Shown here piece after piece: positions 51,755 to 60,176 of a DNA stretch of 64,000 bases; the stretch's first letter is position 1, and each line of letters starts with the position of its first letter. The position numbers were made by a program, and so were the translations under genes. Location of the stretch: assembly GCF_015831345.1 (NCBI RefSeq), contig NZ_JADWYS010000001.1, forward strand, positions 3,190,618 to 3,254,617. Reading direction: 5' to 3'. This DNA comes from Caenimonas aquaedulcis (GTDB lineage: Bacteria; Pseudomonadota; Gammaproteobacteria; Burkholderiales; Burkholderiaceae_C). Under the pieces are notes generated by a model, which searched no databases, was not told the DNA's origin, and was given only the letters and a program-made list of their open reading frames with translations.

Positions 51755-51781
51755 AAAAAAGCCGCCCGAGGGCGGCTTTTT
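51755..51781. terminator. Bidirectional Rho-independent terminator
   Basis: AAAAAA, GCCGCC, loop CGAG, GGCGGC, TTTTT. It serves the small-protein gene (plus) and the DUF6600 gene at 51796-53649 (minus). Confidence 0.92.
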
Positions 51782-51795
51782 CACGTCGGGCGAAA

Positions 51796-53649
51796 CTAGC
51801 CGCCCCGGTTGTGCCCGCGGCCGCGGCCCTGTTCGTCGGGGCCGTTTCCGTTGCCCTTTTCACCCGGGTCGGGCTGCGGGCGGACGCGCTGCTCGCGCGG
51901 CTCATGGCGCGGCGCCTGCTGTTGCTGCACCTGCGGGTGCACTTGCGCGGGGGGCGGCGGCATCGCACGCGGCGGCTGCTGCGGCATGGGTTGGGCACGA
52001 CGCGCGGCCGCCGCTTCGGCGTCGCGCTGGTGCTGCAGTTGCCTTTGCTCCTGCGCCTGCTGCCTCTGTTCCTGGACCTGCTGGCGCTGCTGCTGCTGGA
52101 TCGCACGCTCCTGCGCCTGCTGCTGGCGGATCTGCTGTTGCTGCTGCAGGGCCTCTGGCTGGCGCGGCTGCGGAACGGGCCGTTCCTGCTGCATGCGCGG
52201 AGGCGCGAGCGGCTGGACGCTGCGCTGCTCTGCGACGGGCGGGCGCGGGCCGGCTTGTCCCTGGAATATCGGTTGCGCGCGAGGCGTCGCCGCCGGCTGC
52301 ATCGCCTGCGGCGGCGGCAGCGAGCGCAGGCGCGCGGGAGCGTTGTTCTCGACGAAGCGGCGCGGGGGCGGCAGGGCCGAGGGCTGGTTCACGATCTGCG
52401 CGCGGCCGATCTCGCCGGCCCGCACCGGCTGCCAGCTGTTGTGCACGGGCCGCCCGCGGCTGAAGTCTTCCACGCGCACGGAGGTCCACGCGTTCGGGCG
52501 GTGCTGGTGCACATAGGTGGTCGGGTAGCGGTTGCCGTAGGCCACGTAGCGGTTCACGTTGCTCAGGTAGATGCTGCTTGCGCGATAGGTCGGGCGCCAG
52601 GCTTCGCCGGGGCCGAGCGGGAACCAGCCGATGCCGGGGTTGGAGCCGAAGGAGATGCTCCAGTCCACGCCGCCGTTGCCGCCCACGAAGGCGACGAGCG
52701 CGGGTGCGTACACCGGGCGCGGACCGAGGCGGCCGGGCACCCACGCCCAGCGCGTGCCGACCTGCGCCCAGCGCCCGTAGTGGAAGGGCGCGAAGCCCCA
52801 GGGCGCGTCGTCCACCCAGGTCCAGCCCCAGGGCGCGATGAAGTCCCAGTGACCGTAGCGGTACGGCGCCCAGTCCACCGCGACTTCGCGCGGATACCAG
52901 ACGGCACCGTACGTCGCGTCCTGGGCCCAGCTCCCGTAGGCGTCGAGCTGCTGGTAGCCCACGACGTCGCGCGGGACATAGCGCGCCGTCACCGATTGGT
53001 CTTCCAGCCGGTTGCGCGCCTGCGCCCAGCGGTCGAAGCCGTTGTCGGCGGCCGCGGGCAGGGCGATCCGGTCGAGGTCCTGCCCCGTGAAGGCGGCTTC
53101 CTGGCCGGCGCGCAGTTGCTGCGGCTGGCCGCCCGCGCCGAACACCAGCGCCGCGCCGCTTCGCACCGTGACGCGTGTCGTGCCCTGCTTCGCGTCGACG
53201 TCGATGCGGTAGTCGCCGGGCTGCGTCGCGCGGAAGGCGAGCTGCGGCGTGTCGATCTCGAAGTTCTCGCCGGGCTGCAGGTCGCGCACGCGCGCGTTCA
53301 CCGTGCCGTCGTTCAGGCTCGCCTGCATCACGTCGTCGTCCAGCGCGGCCACGTCCAGGAAGGTCTGCCCGTCCAGGTGCAGCACCGAGGAGCCCATGTG
53401 CAGTTCGGCCCGCGAGCCGCGGTCGACCCAGAGCCGGTCGCCCTGCGTGATGGGGCGGTTGAGGCCCGCGTCCGCCCATTCGGTCTCGCCGGGCGGCGCA
53501 TAGGCGACGCTGCCCTCGATCTGCGAGAGGCTCGCGACACGGGCTGGCGGGTCGCCCTGCTGCACCTGCTGCTGGGCGAAGCCGATGGCCGCGCAGGCGG
53601 CAAGCGCCAACGCGAGCAGCGGACGGATGAGTTGTCTCGTTCGGATCAT
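51796..53649 (-). CDS. FecR-like/DUF6600 exported protein with Gln-rich tail
   Basis: 617 residues. Signal peptide ALALAACAAIGFA; a FecR-like beta domain (about 35-190: SQIEGSVAYAPPGETEWADA, FEIDTPQLAFRATQPGDYRI); a DUF6600 aromatic region (about 225-340: DVVGYQQLDAYGSWAQ, FAPFHYGRWAQVGTRWAWVP). The last 200 residues are Pro/Gln/Arg-rich low complexity (QQQQQIRQQQAQERAIQQQQ). It is probably periplasmic or cell-wall-associated; function unknown. It is the second of two tandem paralogues, 10 bases after the first. Confidence 0.85.
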   Translation of the reverse strand: MIRTRQLIRPLLALALAACAAIGFAQQQVQQGDPPARVASLSQIEGSVAYAPPGETEWADAGLNRPITQGDRLWVDRGSRAELHMGSSVLHLDGQTFLDVAALDDDVMQASLNDGTVNARVRDLQPGENFEIDTPQLAFRATQPGDYRIDVDAKQGTTRVTVRSGAALVFGAGGQPQQLRAGQEAAFTGQDLDRIALPAAADNGFDRWAQARNRLEDQSVTARYVPRDVVGYQQLDAYGSWAQDATYGAVWYPREVAVDWAPYRYGHWDFIAPWGWTWVDDAPWGFAPFHYGRWAQVGTRWAWVPGRLGPRPVYAPALVAFVGGNGGVDWSISFGSNPGIGWFPLGPGEAWRPTYRASSIYLSNVNRYVAYGNRYPTTYVHQHRPNAWTSVRVEDFSRGRPVHNSWQPVRAGEIGRAQIVNQPSALPPPRRFVENNAPARLRSLPPPQAMQPAATPRAQPIFQGQAGPRPPVAEQRSVQPLAPPRMQQERPVPQPRQPEALQQQQQIRQQQAQERAIQQQQRQQVQEQRQQAQEQRQLQHQRDAEAAAARRAQPMPQQPPRAMPPPPAQVHPQVQQQQAPRHEPREQRVRPQPDPGEKGNGNGPDEQGRGRGHNRGG

Positions 53650-53659
53650 GGCGGTCTCC

Positions 53660-55978
53660 TCAGCTCATGGGCTGCGACAGGATGGGAATGCCCCGGGATT
53701 CGGGCGAGCGGTTGCGGCGGTCGACTTCGCGCAGGTCCGGGCGGCCGTTGTTGCGGCGGTCGCGCTGCTGCTGCTCCCACGCCGCGCGATCGCGCCTCCA
53801 TTGCTCGGCGAGCGCCTGCTGCTGGCGCAGTTCGGCGTCGCGCCGGGCGACTTCGCGTTGCTGCGCTTCGCGCTGCGCCAGTTCGCGCTGCTCGCGCTCC
53901 TTCGCGGCCGCTTCCTCGCGTTCGCGCTTGGCGCGCGCATCGCGCAGCGCCTGGGCTTCCTGGTCCGCGGCCTTGCGCGCCTGCTCCACGTGCTGCGCAT
54001 GCGCCTCGCGCCGCTGTGCTTCCTCGCGCTGCGCGAGGGCCTCGCGCCTGGCCTGCTCCGCGCGGCGTGCCTGCTGCTCGAGCTTCTGCTTCTCCGCGCG
54101 CTTGGCGAGCAGTTCCCGGCGCGCCAACTCGCGCCGGGCGAGTTCTTCGCGGCGCGCGATCTCCTCGCGTTTGGCCAGCTCGGCGCGGCGGGCGGATTCC
54201 GCGCGGCGCTTGTCCTGCTCGCGCTGTGCGAACTGTTCGCGCTGCGCGCGTTCCGCACGCCGGGCGAGCTCTTCGCGCCTGGCGGCCTGTTCACGCCGGG
54301 CGAGTTGCTCGCGCTTGGCTTCCTGCTCGCGCCGCGCCGACTGTTCGCGCCTGGCCTGCTCGGCCTGCAATTTGGCCTGGGCCTGTGCTTGTGCTTGTGC
54401 CTGCACCGTGGGCTGCTGAACGCGTGGCACTTGCGGTGTCGTCGCGGCCGGTTGCGCACGCTGCTGCACGGTGGCGAGGACGGGCGCGGGCGCAGCTGCA
54501 GGGGCGGGGGGCGCTGACTTCGCGGGCGCTGCTACCGGGGCCGGGGCCGCTGCTTTCGCGGGTGCTGCTGCCGATGCCGGCGGCGCCGCTTTCGCGGGCA
54601 TTGCGGCCGGCGCCGGGGGTGCCGCAGGGGCGGGCGCAGCAGCCGGCGCGGCTGCGACGATCACAGGCGCCACCGGCCCCGCGGTCGGCGCGGGCTGCGG
54701 TGGCCGCGCCACGGCGACGGCGCGCGGCGCGGCCGCCGGGGCGATGCGCTGCGGCACGGCGGGCGGAGGCACCACCTTCGCATTGGTCAACACGTTCGCC
54801 GCGACGCGCAGCCAACCTGCCTTGGCGGGCGTGCCGCGCTGGAAGTCCTCGGCCGGGATCGCGGTCAGCGCCTCGGGGTTGCGCTGGAACGCGTAGGTGG
54901 CGTTCGGCTGCACCGTGAGGTTGCGGTTCACGTTGCTCATGTACACCGGGCTGGCCGCATAACCGGGCTGCCAGGCCTCGCCGGGGGCGAGCGGGAACCA
55001 CGCGACGTTGCTGCCGCCGATGAAGGCCACGAGCGCAGGCGCGTACACGGGCTTGAGGCCCATGCGCCCCGGCACCCAGGCCCAGCGCGAATTGATCTGC
55101 GTCCAGCGTCCGTAGTGGAAGGGCGCGAAGCCCCACACGGCGTCGTCGATCCAGGTCCAGCCCCACGGGTCGATCCATTCCCAGTGGCCGTTGCGGTACG
55201 GCGCCCAGTTGGCGGGCGGCGAGTGCGGTGTCCACACGGCGCCCAGCGTCGCGTCCTGCGACCACTGGCCGTGCGCATCGAGCTGCTGGTAGCCCACGAC
55301 CTCGCGCGGGACGTAGCGCGCGGAGATCGACTGGTCTTCGCGCCGGTTGCGCTCGGCGGCCCAGCGGTCGAAGTTGTCCTGCGGCGGGGATTCCTGCGAG
55401 GCGAGCTGCACCAGCCCCTTGGTGCGGAAGGTCACCTGCTGGCCGCCGCCCAGGGCCACCATCTGGCCGCCCTCGCCGTAGGCCGCGCCCGTGCCCGAGT
55501 GGATGGTGACGCGCGTGGTGCCGTTGGCCGCGTCGACGTCGATGCGGTAGTCGCCCGGATAGGCCGCGCGGTACGCGAGGTTGGGGGTGTCGATCTCGAA
55601 GTTTTCGAGCTCGGGCAGGCTGCGCACGCGCACGTAGACGGTGCCCTGCGTGACGCTGAGCTGCGCGGACTGGTCGTCCAGCGCGATGATTTCCAGCTGC
55701 GTCGAACCATCCATCCGCACGGCAGAGGAGCCCGCCTGGATTTCCGCGCGCGAGCCCTTGTCCGTCCACAGCCGGTCGCCCCGCACGAGCGGGCGGTTGC
55801 GCGGCACTTCCGTCCATTCCGTGTCGCCCGCGGGTGCGAATGCGACCGCGCCTTCCGCGACGTTCAGGCGCGCGACGCGCCACGGCGGGTCCGCCTGCGG
55901 GGCGGCGTGCGCGTACAACGCGGCGCCCAAAGGCAGCAGCAGGACAAGGAGGCAACGGTAGTAGCGCGCGGACTTCAT
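53660..55978 (-). CDS. FecR-like/DUF6600 exported protein with Ala/Pro linker and charged coiled-coil tail
   Basis: 772 residues from ATG at 55976-55978 after GGAGAGAG. Signal peptide CLLVLLLPLGAALYAHA; FecR-like part (AEGAVAFAPAGDTEWTEVPR, FEIDTPNLAYRAAYPGDYRI); DUF6600 part (EVVGYQQLDAHGQWSQ, FAPFHYGRWTQINSRWAWVP). It then has a linker of about 120 residues rich in Ala and Pro and about 260 residues of Arg/Glu/Ala/Gln repeats (for example RREELARRELARRELLAKRA), which should form a long charged helix. An ATG 18 codons upstream is less likely. First of the tandem pair. Confidence 0.85.
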   Translation of the reverse strand: MKSARYYRCLLVLLLPLGAALYAHAAPQADPPWRVARLNVAEGAVAFAPAGDTEWTEVPRNRPLVRGDRLWTDKGSRAEIQAGSSAVRMDGSTQLEIIALDDQSAQLSVTQGTVYVRVRSLPELENFEIDTPNLAYRAAYPGDYRIDVDAANGTTRVTIHSGTGAAYGEGGQMVALGGGQQVTFRTKGLVQLASQESPPQDNFDRWAAERNRREDQSISARYVPREVVGYQQLDAHGQWSQDATLGAVWTPHSPPANWAPYRNGHWEWIDPWGWTWIDDAVWGFAPFHYGRWTQINSRWAWVPGRMGLKPVYAPALVAFIGGSNVAWFPLAPGEAWQPGYAASPVYMSNVNRNLTVQPNATYAFQRNPEALTAIPAEDFQRGTPAKAGWLRVAANVLTNAKVVPPPAVPQRIAPAAAPRAVAVARPPQPAPTAGPVAPVIVAAAPAAAPAPAAPPAPAAMPAKAAPPASAAAPAKAAAPAPVAAPAKSAPPAPAAAPAPVLATVQQRAQPAATTPQVPRVQQPTVQAQAQAQAQAKLQAEQARREQSARREQEAKREQLARREQAARREELARRAERAQREQFAQREQDKRRAESARRAELAKREEIARREELARRELARRELLAKRAEKQKLEQQARRAEQARREALAQREEAQRREAHAQHVEQARKAADQEAQALRDARAKREREEAAAKEREQRELAQREAQQREVARRDAELRQQQALAEQWRRDRAAWEQQQRDRRNNGRPDLREVDRRNRSPESRGIPILSQPMS

Positions 55979-56095
55979 GGGGGCATCTCTCTCCGGATGT
56001 ATAGAACGCCAGAACCGGTGAAAAGATCGCAAAGCGCAGGTAAAGCGTACCCCTTCGGCCCCCGTTTTTTGTAATGCCCTGTAAAGCGCGCGGCG

Positions 56096-57463
56096 CTAGG
56101 CCGGGACGGGCTCGCGCATCGTGACAAATTCCTCTGCTGCGGTCGGGTGGATGCCGATCGTTGCGTCGAACACCGCCTTGGTGGCCCCCGCCTTCATCGC
56201 CACCGCGAACCCCTGCACGATCTCGCCGGCATCCGCGCCGACCATGTGCAGGCCCACGACGCGGTCGGTTTTCGCGTCGACCACGAGCTTCATGAGCATG
56301 CGCTCGCCGCTGCCCGAGAGGGTGTGCTTCAGCGGCTTGAACTCGCTGCGGAAAATTGTCACGCTCTCGAAGGCCTTGCGCGCCTGGTCCTCCGTGAGGC
56401 CGACGGTGGCGATGTTCGGGTGCGTGAACACCGCAGTGGGGATGAAGTCGTAGTCCATCTTCCGCCGGCCCTCGCCGAACAGCTTGTCCACCACCGCCAT
56501 CGCCTCGCCGAGCGCGACCGGCGTGAGCTGGATGCGCGCGGTGACGTCGCCCACCGCGTGGATGGAGGGCACCGAGGTGGCGTAGGTGCCGTCCACGGCG
56601 ATCGCGCCGTCCTTGCCCTGTTTGACGCCGGCCGCATCGAGCCCGAGCCCGTTCACGTTCGGCACGCGGCCCGTCGCATACAGCACGACATCCGCCTGGA
56701 GCGTGCTGTTGTCGGAAAGCTTGACGTCCAGGCCGTGCGCCGAACGCGCGATGCTGCGCACGTCGGTGCCGATGCGCAGGTCGATCCCGCTGCGGGTCAT
56801 CTCGCGCGCGATGAAGCCGCGCACGTCCGGGTCGAAGCCGCGCAGCACCTGCTCGCCGCGATAAAGCTGCGTCACCTTCGAGCCCAGCCCGTTGAAGATC
56901 GAGGCGAATTCGCAGGCGATGTAGCCGCCGCCGACCACCACCAGGCGCTTGGGAAAGGGGTCGAGGTCGAACATGCTGTCGGACGTCAACACGTGTTCGC
57001 GGCCCGGGAATTCGGGGACGCTCGGTGTGCCGCCGGTGGCCACGAGGATGTGCTTTGCCTTGATCGCCTTCACGCCATGCGTGGTGCGTACCGACACCGC
57101 ATGCGGGCCCGTGAGCGTCGCCCAGCCGCGCACGATCTCCACGCCGGGGCTCTGGAGCAGTTGCTGGTACACCGCGTTGAGCCGCGAGATCTCCTTGGCG
57201 CGGTTGGCCTTGAGCCGCGCCCAGTCGAAGCGCGGTGCGGTGACGTCCCACCCGTAGCCCGCCGCATCCTCGATGTCGTGCGCGAAGTGCGCCGCGTAGC
57301 TGTAGAGCTTCTTCGGGATGCAGCCCACGTTGACGCAGGTGCCTCCCAGCGCCGCGGCCTCCGCCAGCCCCACGCGCGCGCCGCGCTGCGCCGCCATGCG
57401 CGCCGCGCGCACGCCCCCGCTGCCGCCGCCGATGACGAAGAGGTCGTAGTCAGTGTCTGCCAT
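56096..57463 (-). CDS. gor: Glutathione-disulfide reductase
   Basis: 455 residues. FAD motif DLFVIGGGSGGVRAARMA, redox disulfide Cys43-Cys48 in GGTCVNVGCIPKKL, NADP domain VVVGGGYIACEFASIFNGLG, and the C-terminal HPTAAEEFVTM with the catalytic His. It reduces GSSG with NADPH in the cytoplasm. GGAGGA precedes ATG 57461-57463; nine more upstream codons are open but unlikely. The structured repeat pair begins 89 bases upstream. Confidence 0.95.
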   Translation of the reverse strand: MADTDYDLFVIGGGSGGVRAARMAAQRGARVGLAEAAALGGTCVNVGCIPKKLYSYAAHFAHDIEDAAGYGWDVTAPRFDWARLKANRAKEISRLNAVYQQLLQSPGVEIVRGWATLTGPHAVSVRTTHGVKAIKAKHILVATGGTPSVPEFPGREHVLTSDSMFDLDPFPKRLVVVGGGYIACEFASIFNGLGSKVTQLYRGEQVLRGFDPDVRGFIAREMTRSGIDLRIGTDVRSIARSAHGLDVKLSDNSTLQADVVLYATGRVPNVNGLGLDAAGVKQGKDGAIAVDGTYATSVPSIHAVGDVTARIQLTPVALGEAMAVVDKLFGEGRRKMDYDFIPTAVFTHPNIATVGLTEDQARKAFESVTIFRSEFKPLKHTLSGSGERMLMKLVVDAKTDRVVGLHMVGADAGEIVQGFAVAMKAGATKAVFDATIGIHPTAAEEFVTMREPVPA

Positions 57464-57551
57464 GGGTGTCCTCCGGTTTGGAGCGGGCATCTTGCCGGAA
57501 TTGGAGGCGGAGTGTCGTGACGGCGCGCTTTTGCTGTCTTGTGACTTGCGC

Positions 57552-57786
57552 GGGTCGCGTCAGGCGGTATGCGGCAGGGGCTCATACTGTGGCGGTTTTT
57601 GCTCCGCAAAAACTCCGCTGCTTTCGCTGCTCCGGCGGCGGCACCGCAAGAACTCGCTTCGCTGCGCTCTCGCTCAAACACTTGCGGTGAGTCAGTTCAC
57701 AAGGCGCGCAAGCGCGCTCCGCCGCCGGAGCAGCGAAAGCAGCCGCCACAGAAATCGCCCCTGCCGCACACCGCCTGCCACGACCC
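57552..57786 (+). repeat. Structured inverted element, copy A
   Basis: 235 bases between gor and the histone-like gene. The outer ends are inverted repeats (GGGTCGCGTCAGGCGG at the left against CCGCCTGCCACGACCC at the right). An inner perfect 23-bp stem pairs 57617-57639 with 57721-57743. The 81-base apical part has CCGCAAG at 57644-57650 pairing with CTTGCGG at 57681-57687, and a small GCGCGC-AA-GCGCGC hairpin. It has the same apical sequence as copy B in reverse orientation but entirely different inner-stem sequence. No protein-coding potential is evident. Confidence 0.8.
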
Positions 57787-57831
57787 GAGGAGTGGCGTGC
57801 CTGCGGTTTGAACATCCGAGTACCACTCTCC

Positions 57832-58064
57832 GGGTCGCGGCAGGCGGTGCCCGGTAGGGGCGATTTCTGCGGCGCCTGGGATTTCCGGGCTGGGGGCGGG
57901 CGCGCTTGCGCGCTTCGTGAACTGACTGGCCGCAAGTGTTTGAGCGAGAGCGTCAGCGAAGCGAGTTTTTGCGGCCCCGCCCCCAGCCCGGAAATCCCAG
58001 GGAAGTTTTGCGAAGCAAAACCGCCGCAGTATGAGCCCCTACCGGGCACCGCCTGACGCGGCCC
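57832..58064 (-). repeat. Structured inverted element, copy B (opposite orientation)
   Basis: 233 bases. The ends are inverted repeats (GGGTCGCGGCAGGCGG against CCGCCTGACGCGGCCC). An inner perfect 26-bp stem pairs 57875-57900 with 57976-58001. The apical 75 bases, read on the minus strand, match copy A over about 60 bases (AACTCGCTTCGCTG, CGCTCTCGCTCAAACACTTG, AGTCAGTTCAC). The two copies are separated by 45 bases (57787-57831). Confidence 0.8.
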
Positions 58065-58094
58065 TGCGCGCGCCACCCAAACCAACGGCCCATG

Positions 58095-58126
58095 AAAAAA
58101 GCCCGACACCTTCCGGCGTCGGGCTT
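58095..58126 (-). terminator. Rho-independent terminator of the histone-like gene
   Basis: On the minus strand AAGCCCGAC, loop GCCGGAAGGT, GTCGGGCTT and a run of T follow the stop of the 58147-58614 gene by about 20 bases. Confidence 0.88.
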
Positions 58127-58146
58127 GAGCGGTGAACCGCTTTCCG

Positions 58147-58614
58147 TCAGGGCTTGCTGGCCGTGGGGAAAGGCCATGCGGCCTGCGGGTTCAGCGTGGT
58201 CTGCGCTGCCGGCATCGCCGGAGCAGCGGCAGGCGCCGCCTTGGCTACCGGTTTCGCGGCAGCTTTCGCAGGGGCCTTGGCAGCAGGCTTTTTCGCTGCT
58301 TTCTTCGCAGGCTTTTTCGCAGCCTTCTTGGCAGCCTTTTTCGCAGGGGCCTTTTTGGCGGCCTTCTTCGCCGTCGTCTTCTTGGCGGCCTTTTTCTTGG
58401 CAGGCGCCTTCTTCGCGGCCTTCTTGGCCGCGGTCTTCTTCGCCGGCGCCTTCTTCGCGGCCGACTTCTTGGCGGCCGGACGCTTCGCGGCAGCCTTCTT
58501 CGCTGCCGGACGCTTCGCTGCGGCCTTCTTCGCCGGAGCCTTCTTCGCTGCCGACTTCTTGGCCGGAGCCTTCTTAGCGGCCTTCTTCGCCGTTGCTTTT
58601 TTCGCAGTTGCCAT
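58147..58614 (-). CDS. Histone H1-like (AlgP-type) Lys/Ala-rich DNA-binding protein
   Basis: 155 residues made almost wholly of AKK/PAKK/AAK repeats (for example AKKAPAKKSAAKKAPAKK), very basic, with a less basic C-terminal end (AAWPFPTASKP). Such tails resemble eukaryotic histone H1 C-termini and bacterial AlgP/HctB-type proteins, which bind and compact DNA. I chose the ATG at 58612-58614 because AGGAG lies 8 bases before it but only 2 bases before the upstream ATG at 58620. The codon-level repetition makes the locus prone to length variation. Confidence 0.88.
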   Translation of the reverse strand: MATAKKATAKKAAKKAPAKKSAAKKAPAKKAAAKRPAAKKAAAKRPAAKKSAAKKAPAKKTAAKKAAKKAPAKKKAAKKTTAKKAAKKAPAKKAAKKAAKKPAKKAAKKPAAKAPAKAAAKPVAKAAPAAAPAMPAAQTTLNPQAAWPFPTASKP

Positions 58615-58688
58615 TTTCATTTCTCCTGTTCAAGTTGATCAACATCAACCGATTTGCACTCCATGCTTGTTGGTTGCACGGAGCGATC

Positions 58689-58718
58689 CATGAAGTTGGG
58701 CCAAAGCCCAGCTTCATG
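58689..58718 (-). other. Hairpin between nrdB and the histone-like gene
   Basis: CATGAAGTTGGGC, loop CAAA, GCCCAGCTTCATG: a 13-bp stem with one wobble pair. It lies 64 bases after the nrdB stop and 75 bases before the histone-like start. No T-run follows, so termination is uncertain; it may be a leader structure. Confidence 0.5.
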
Positions 58719-58782
58719 AACACCTTTGCCCGCTGCGCGCCGTGCTCTGCGGCCGGTCGCTTGTGATCGCAGCGAAGCGAAT

Positions 58783-60030
58783 CTAATCCCAGGAAAGCGC
58801 GCCACCCGTCTGGTATTCGATCACGCGGGTTTCGAAGAAATTGCGCTCTTTCTTCAGGTCAATCATCTCGCTCATCCACGGGAAGGGATTTTCCTCGTTG
58901 GGGAAGAGCGCTTCGAGGCCGATCTGCGTCGCGCGACGGTTCGCGATGTAGCGCAGGTAGCCCTTGAACATGGAGGCATTCATGCCGAGCACGCCGCGGG
59001 GCATGGTGTCTTCGGCGTAGCGGTATTCGAGCTCGACGGCCTTCTGGAAGAGGGCCTTGATCTCCGCCTTGAACTCGGAAGTCCAGAGCTGCGGGTTCTC
59101 GAGCTTGAGCTGGTTGATGAGGTCGATGCCGAAGTTGCAGTGCATCGACTCGTCGCGCAGGATGTACTGGTACTGCTCGGCGGCGCCGGTCATCTTGTTC
59201 TGGCGGCCGAGCGCCAGGATCTGGGTGAAGCCGACGTAGAAGAAGAGTCCCTCCATCAGGCAGGCGAAGACGATCAGGCTCTTCAGGAGCGTCTGGTCGG
59301 TCTCGTGCGTGCCGGTGCGGAAGTTCGGGTCGCTGATCGCCTCGATGAAGGGGATCAGGAACTGGTCCTTCTCGCGGATCGAGGGGACTTCGTTGTAGGC
59401 ATTGAAGATCTCGCTCTCGTCCAGGCCGAGCGATTCCACGATGTACTGGTAGGCGTGCGTGTGGATCGCCTCCTCGAACGCCTGGCGCAGGAGGAACTGG
59501 CGGCACTCGGGCGCCGTGATGTGGCGGTAGGTGCCCAGCACGATGTTGTTGGCGGCGAGCGAGTCGGCCGTCACGAAGAAGCCGAGGTTGCGCTTGATGA
59601 TGCGGCGCTCGTCCTCGGTCAGGCCGTTCGGGTCCTTCCACGTGGCGATGTCGCGGGTCATGTTGACCTCCTGCGGCATCCAGTGGTTGGAGCAGGCGGC
59701 GAGGTACTTCTCCCAGGCCCACTTGTACTTGAACGGCACCAGCTGGTTGACGTCCGTCTGGCCGTTGATGATGCGCTTGTCCGCGGCGTTGACGCGCCGC
59801 TGCGAAGGCGGTTGCGCGTCTGGCTTGGGCGATGGCGTTTGCATGGCGGGGGCAGCTTGCTTGGGCGTCACCTTGACTTCACCGCCGGCCGAAAAGGGCC
59901 GCAGCGCGGGGTGCAGGATGGCGTTGGCTGGAATTTGCAGAGGTGAATGCTCCACCTCGCGGTTCGAACCGAGTGAACCGCTATTCGATGCTGGCGATGT
60001 GGGCTTGACTTCGTCGTCCCAGGTCAACAT
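58783..60030 (-). CDS. nrdB: Ribonucleoside-diphosphate reductase beta subunit (class Ia)
   Basis: 415 residues. Diiron and radical residues are in [19 protein letters not shown] (Glu, His and the radical Tyr) and [37 protein letters not shown] carries a further ligand Glu. The C-terminal tail for docking on NrdA is present ([13 protein letters not shown]). An N-terminal extension of about 70 Pro/Ser-rich residues precedes the fold, compared with E. coli NrdB. It lies downstream of nrdA with a 146-base gap. GGAAAA precedes ATG 60028-60030. Confidence 0.96.
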   Translation of the reverse strand: MLTWDDEVKPTSPASNSGSLGSNREVEHSPLQIPANAILHPALRPFSAGGEVKVTPKQAAPAMQTPSPKPDAQPPSQRRVNAADKRIINGQTDVNQLVPFKYKWAWEKYLAACSNHWMPQEVNMTRDIATWKDPNGLTEDERRIIKRNLGFFVTADSLAANNIVLGTYRHITAPECRQFLLRQAFEEAIHTHAYQYIVESLGLDESEIFNAYNEVPSIREKDQFLIPFIEAISDPNFRTGTHETDQTLLKSLIVFACLMEGLFFYVGFTQILALGRQNKMTGAAEQYQYILRDESMHCNFGIDLINQLKLENPQLWTSEFKAEIKALFQKAVELEYRYAEDTMPRGVLGMNASMFKGYLRYIANRRATQIGLEALFPNEENPFPWMSEMIDLKKERNFFETRVIEYQTGGALSWD

Positions 60031-60057
60031 AAGTTTTCCAATGCTCGGATTATGTGA

Positions 60058-60097
60058 GCAGTGATGCGAATTGCAAAGTGTTCGTTCACATCACTGC
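60058..60097 (-). other. Stem-loop between nrdA and nrdB
   Basis: GCAGTGATG (60058-60066) pairs with CATCACTGC (60089-60097) around a 22-base loop, inside the 146-base nrdA-nrdB gap. There is no T-run. It may adjust the ratio of the two subunits. Confidence 0.45.
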
Positions 60098-60176
60098 CCG
60101 ATTGTGTTGCTCAATTGCATCGAGGGATGTCGGAGAAGACCGACAAAATTTTCGATGCGCGAGGATCACGCGATGC

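Noticed and set aside
51811..54918. 1035-codon plus-strand open frame opposite the DUF6600 genes
   Set aside because: Leu/Arg/Ala-rich shadow of two genes with leaders and clear domains; no ribosome site.
57464..58094. Short open frames in the structured repeat region (for example 57453-57857 plus, 57582-58109 minus)
   Set aside because: They follow the inverted repeats, lack ribosome sites and read as Arg/Ser/Pro-rich nonsense.
58147..58620. Short-period DNA repeats resembling a CRISPR or satellite array
   Set aside because: The periodicity comes from AKK codons of the histone-like protein; there are no unique spacers of even length and no cas genes.
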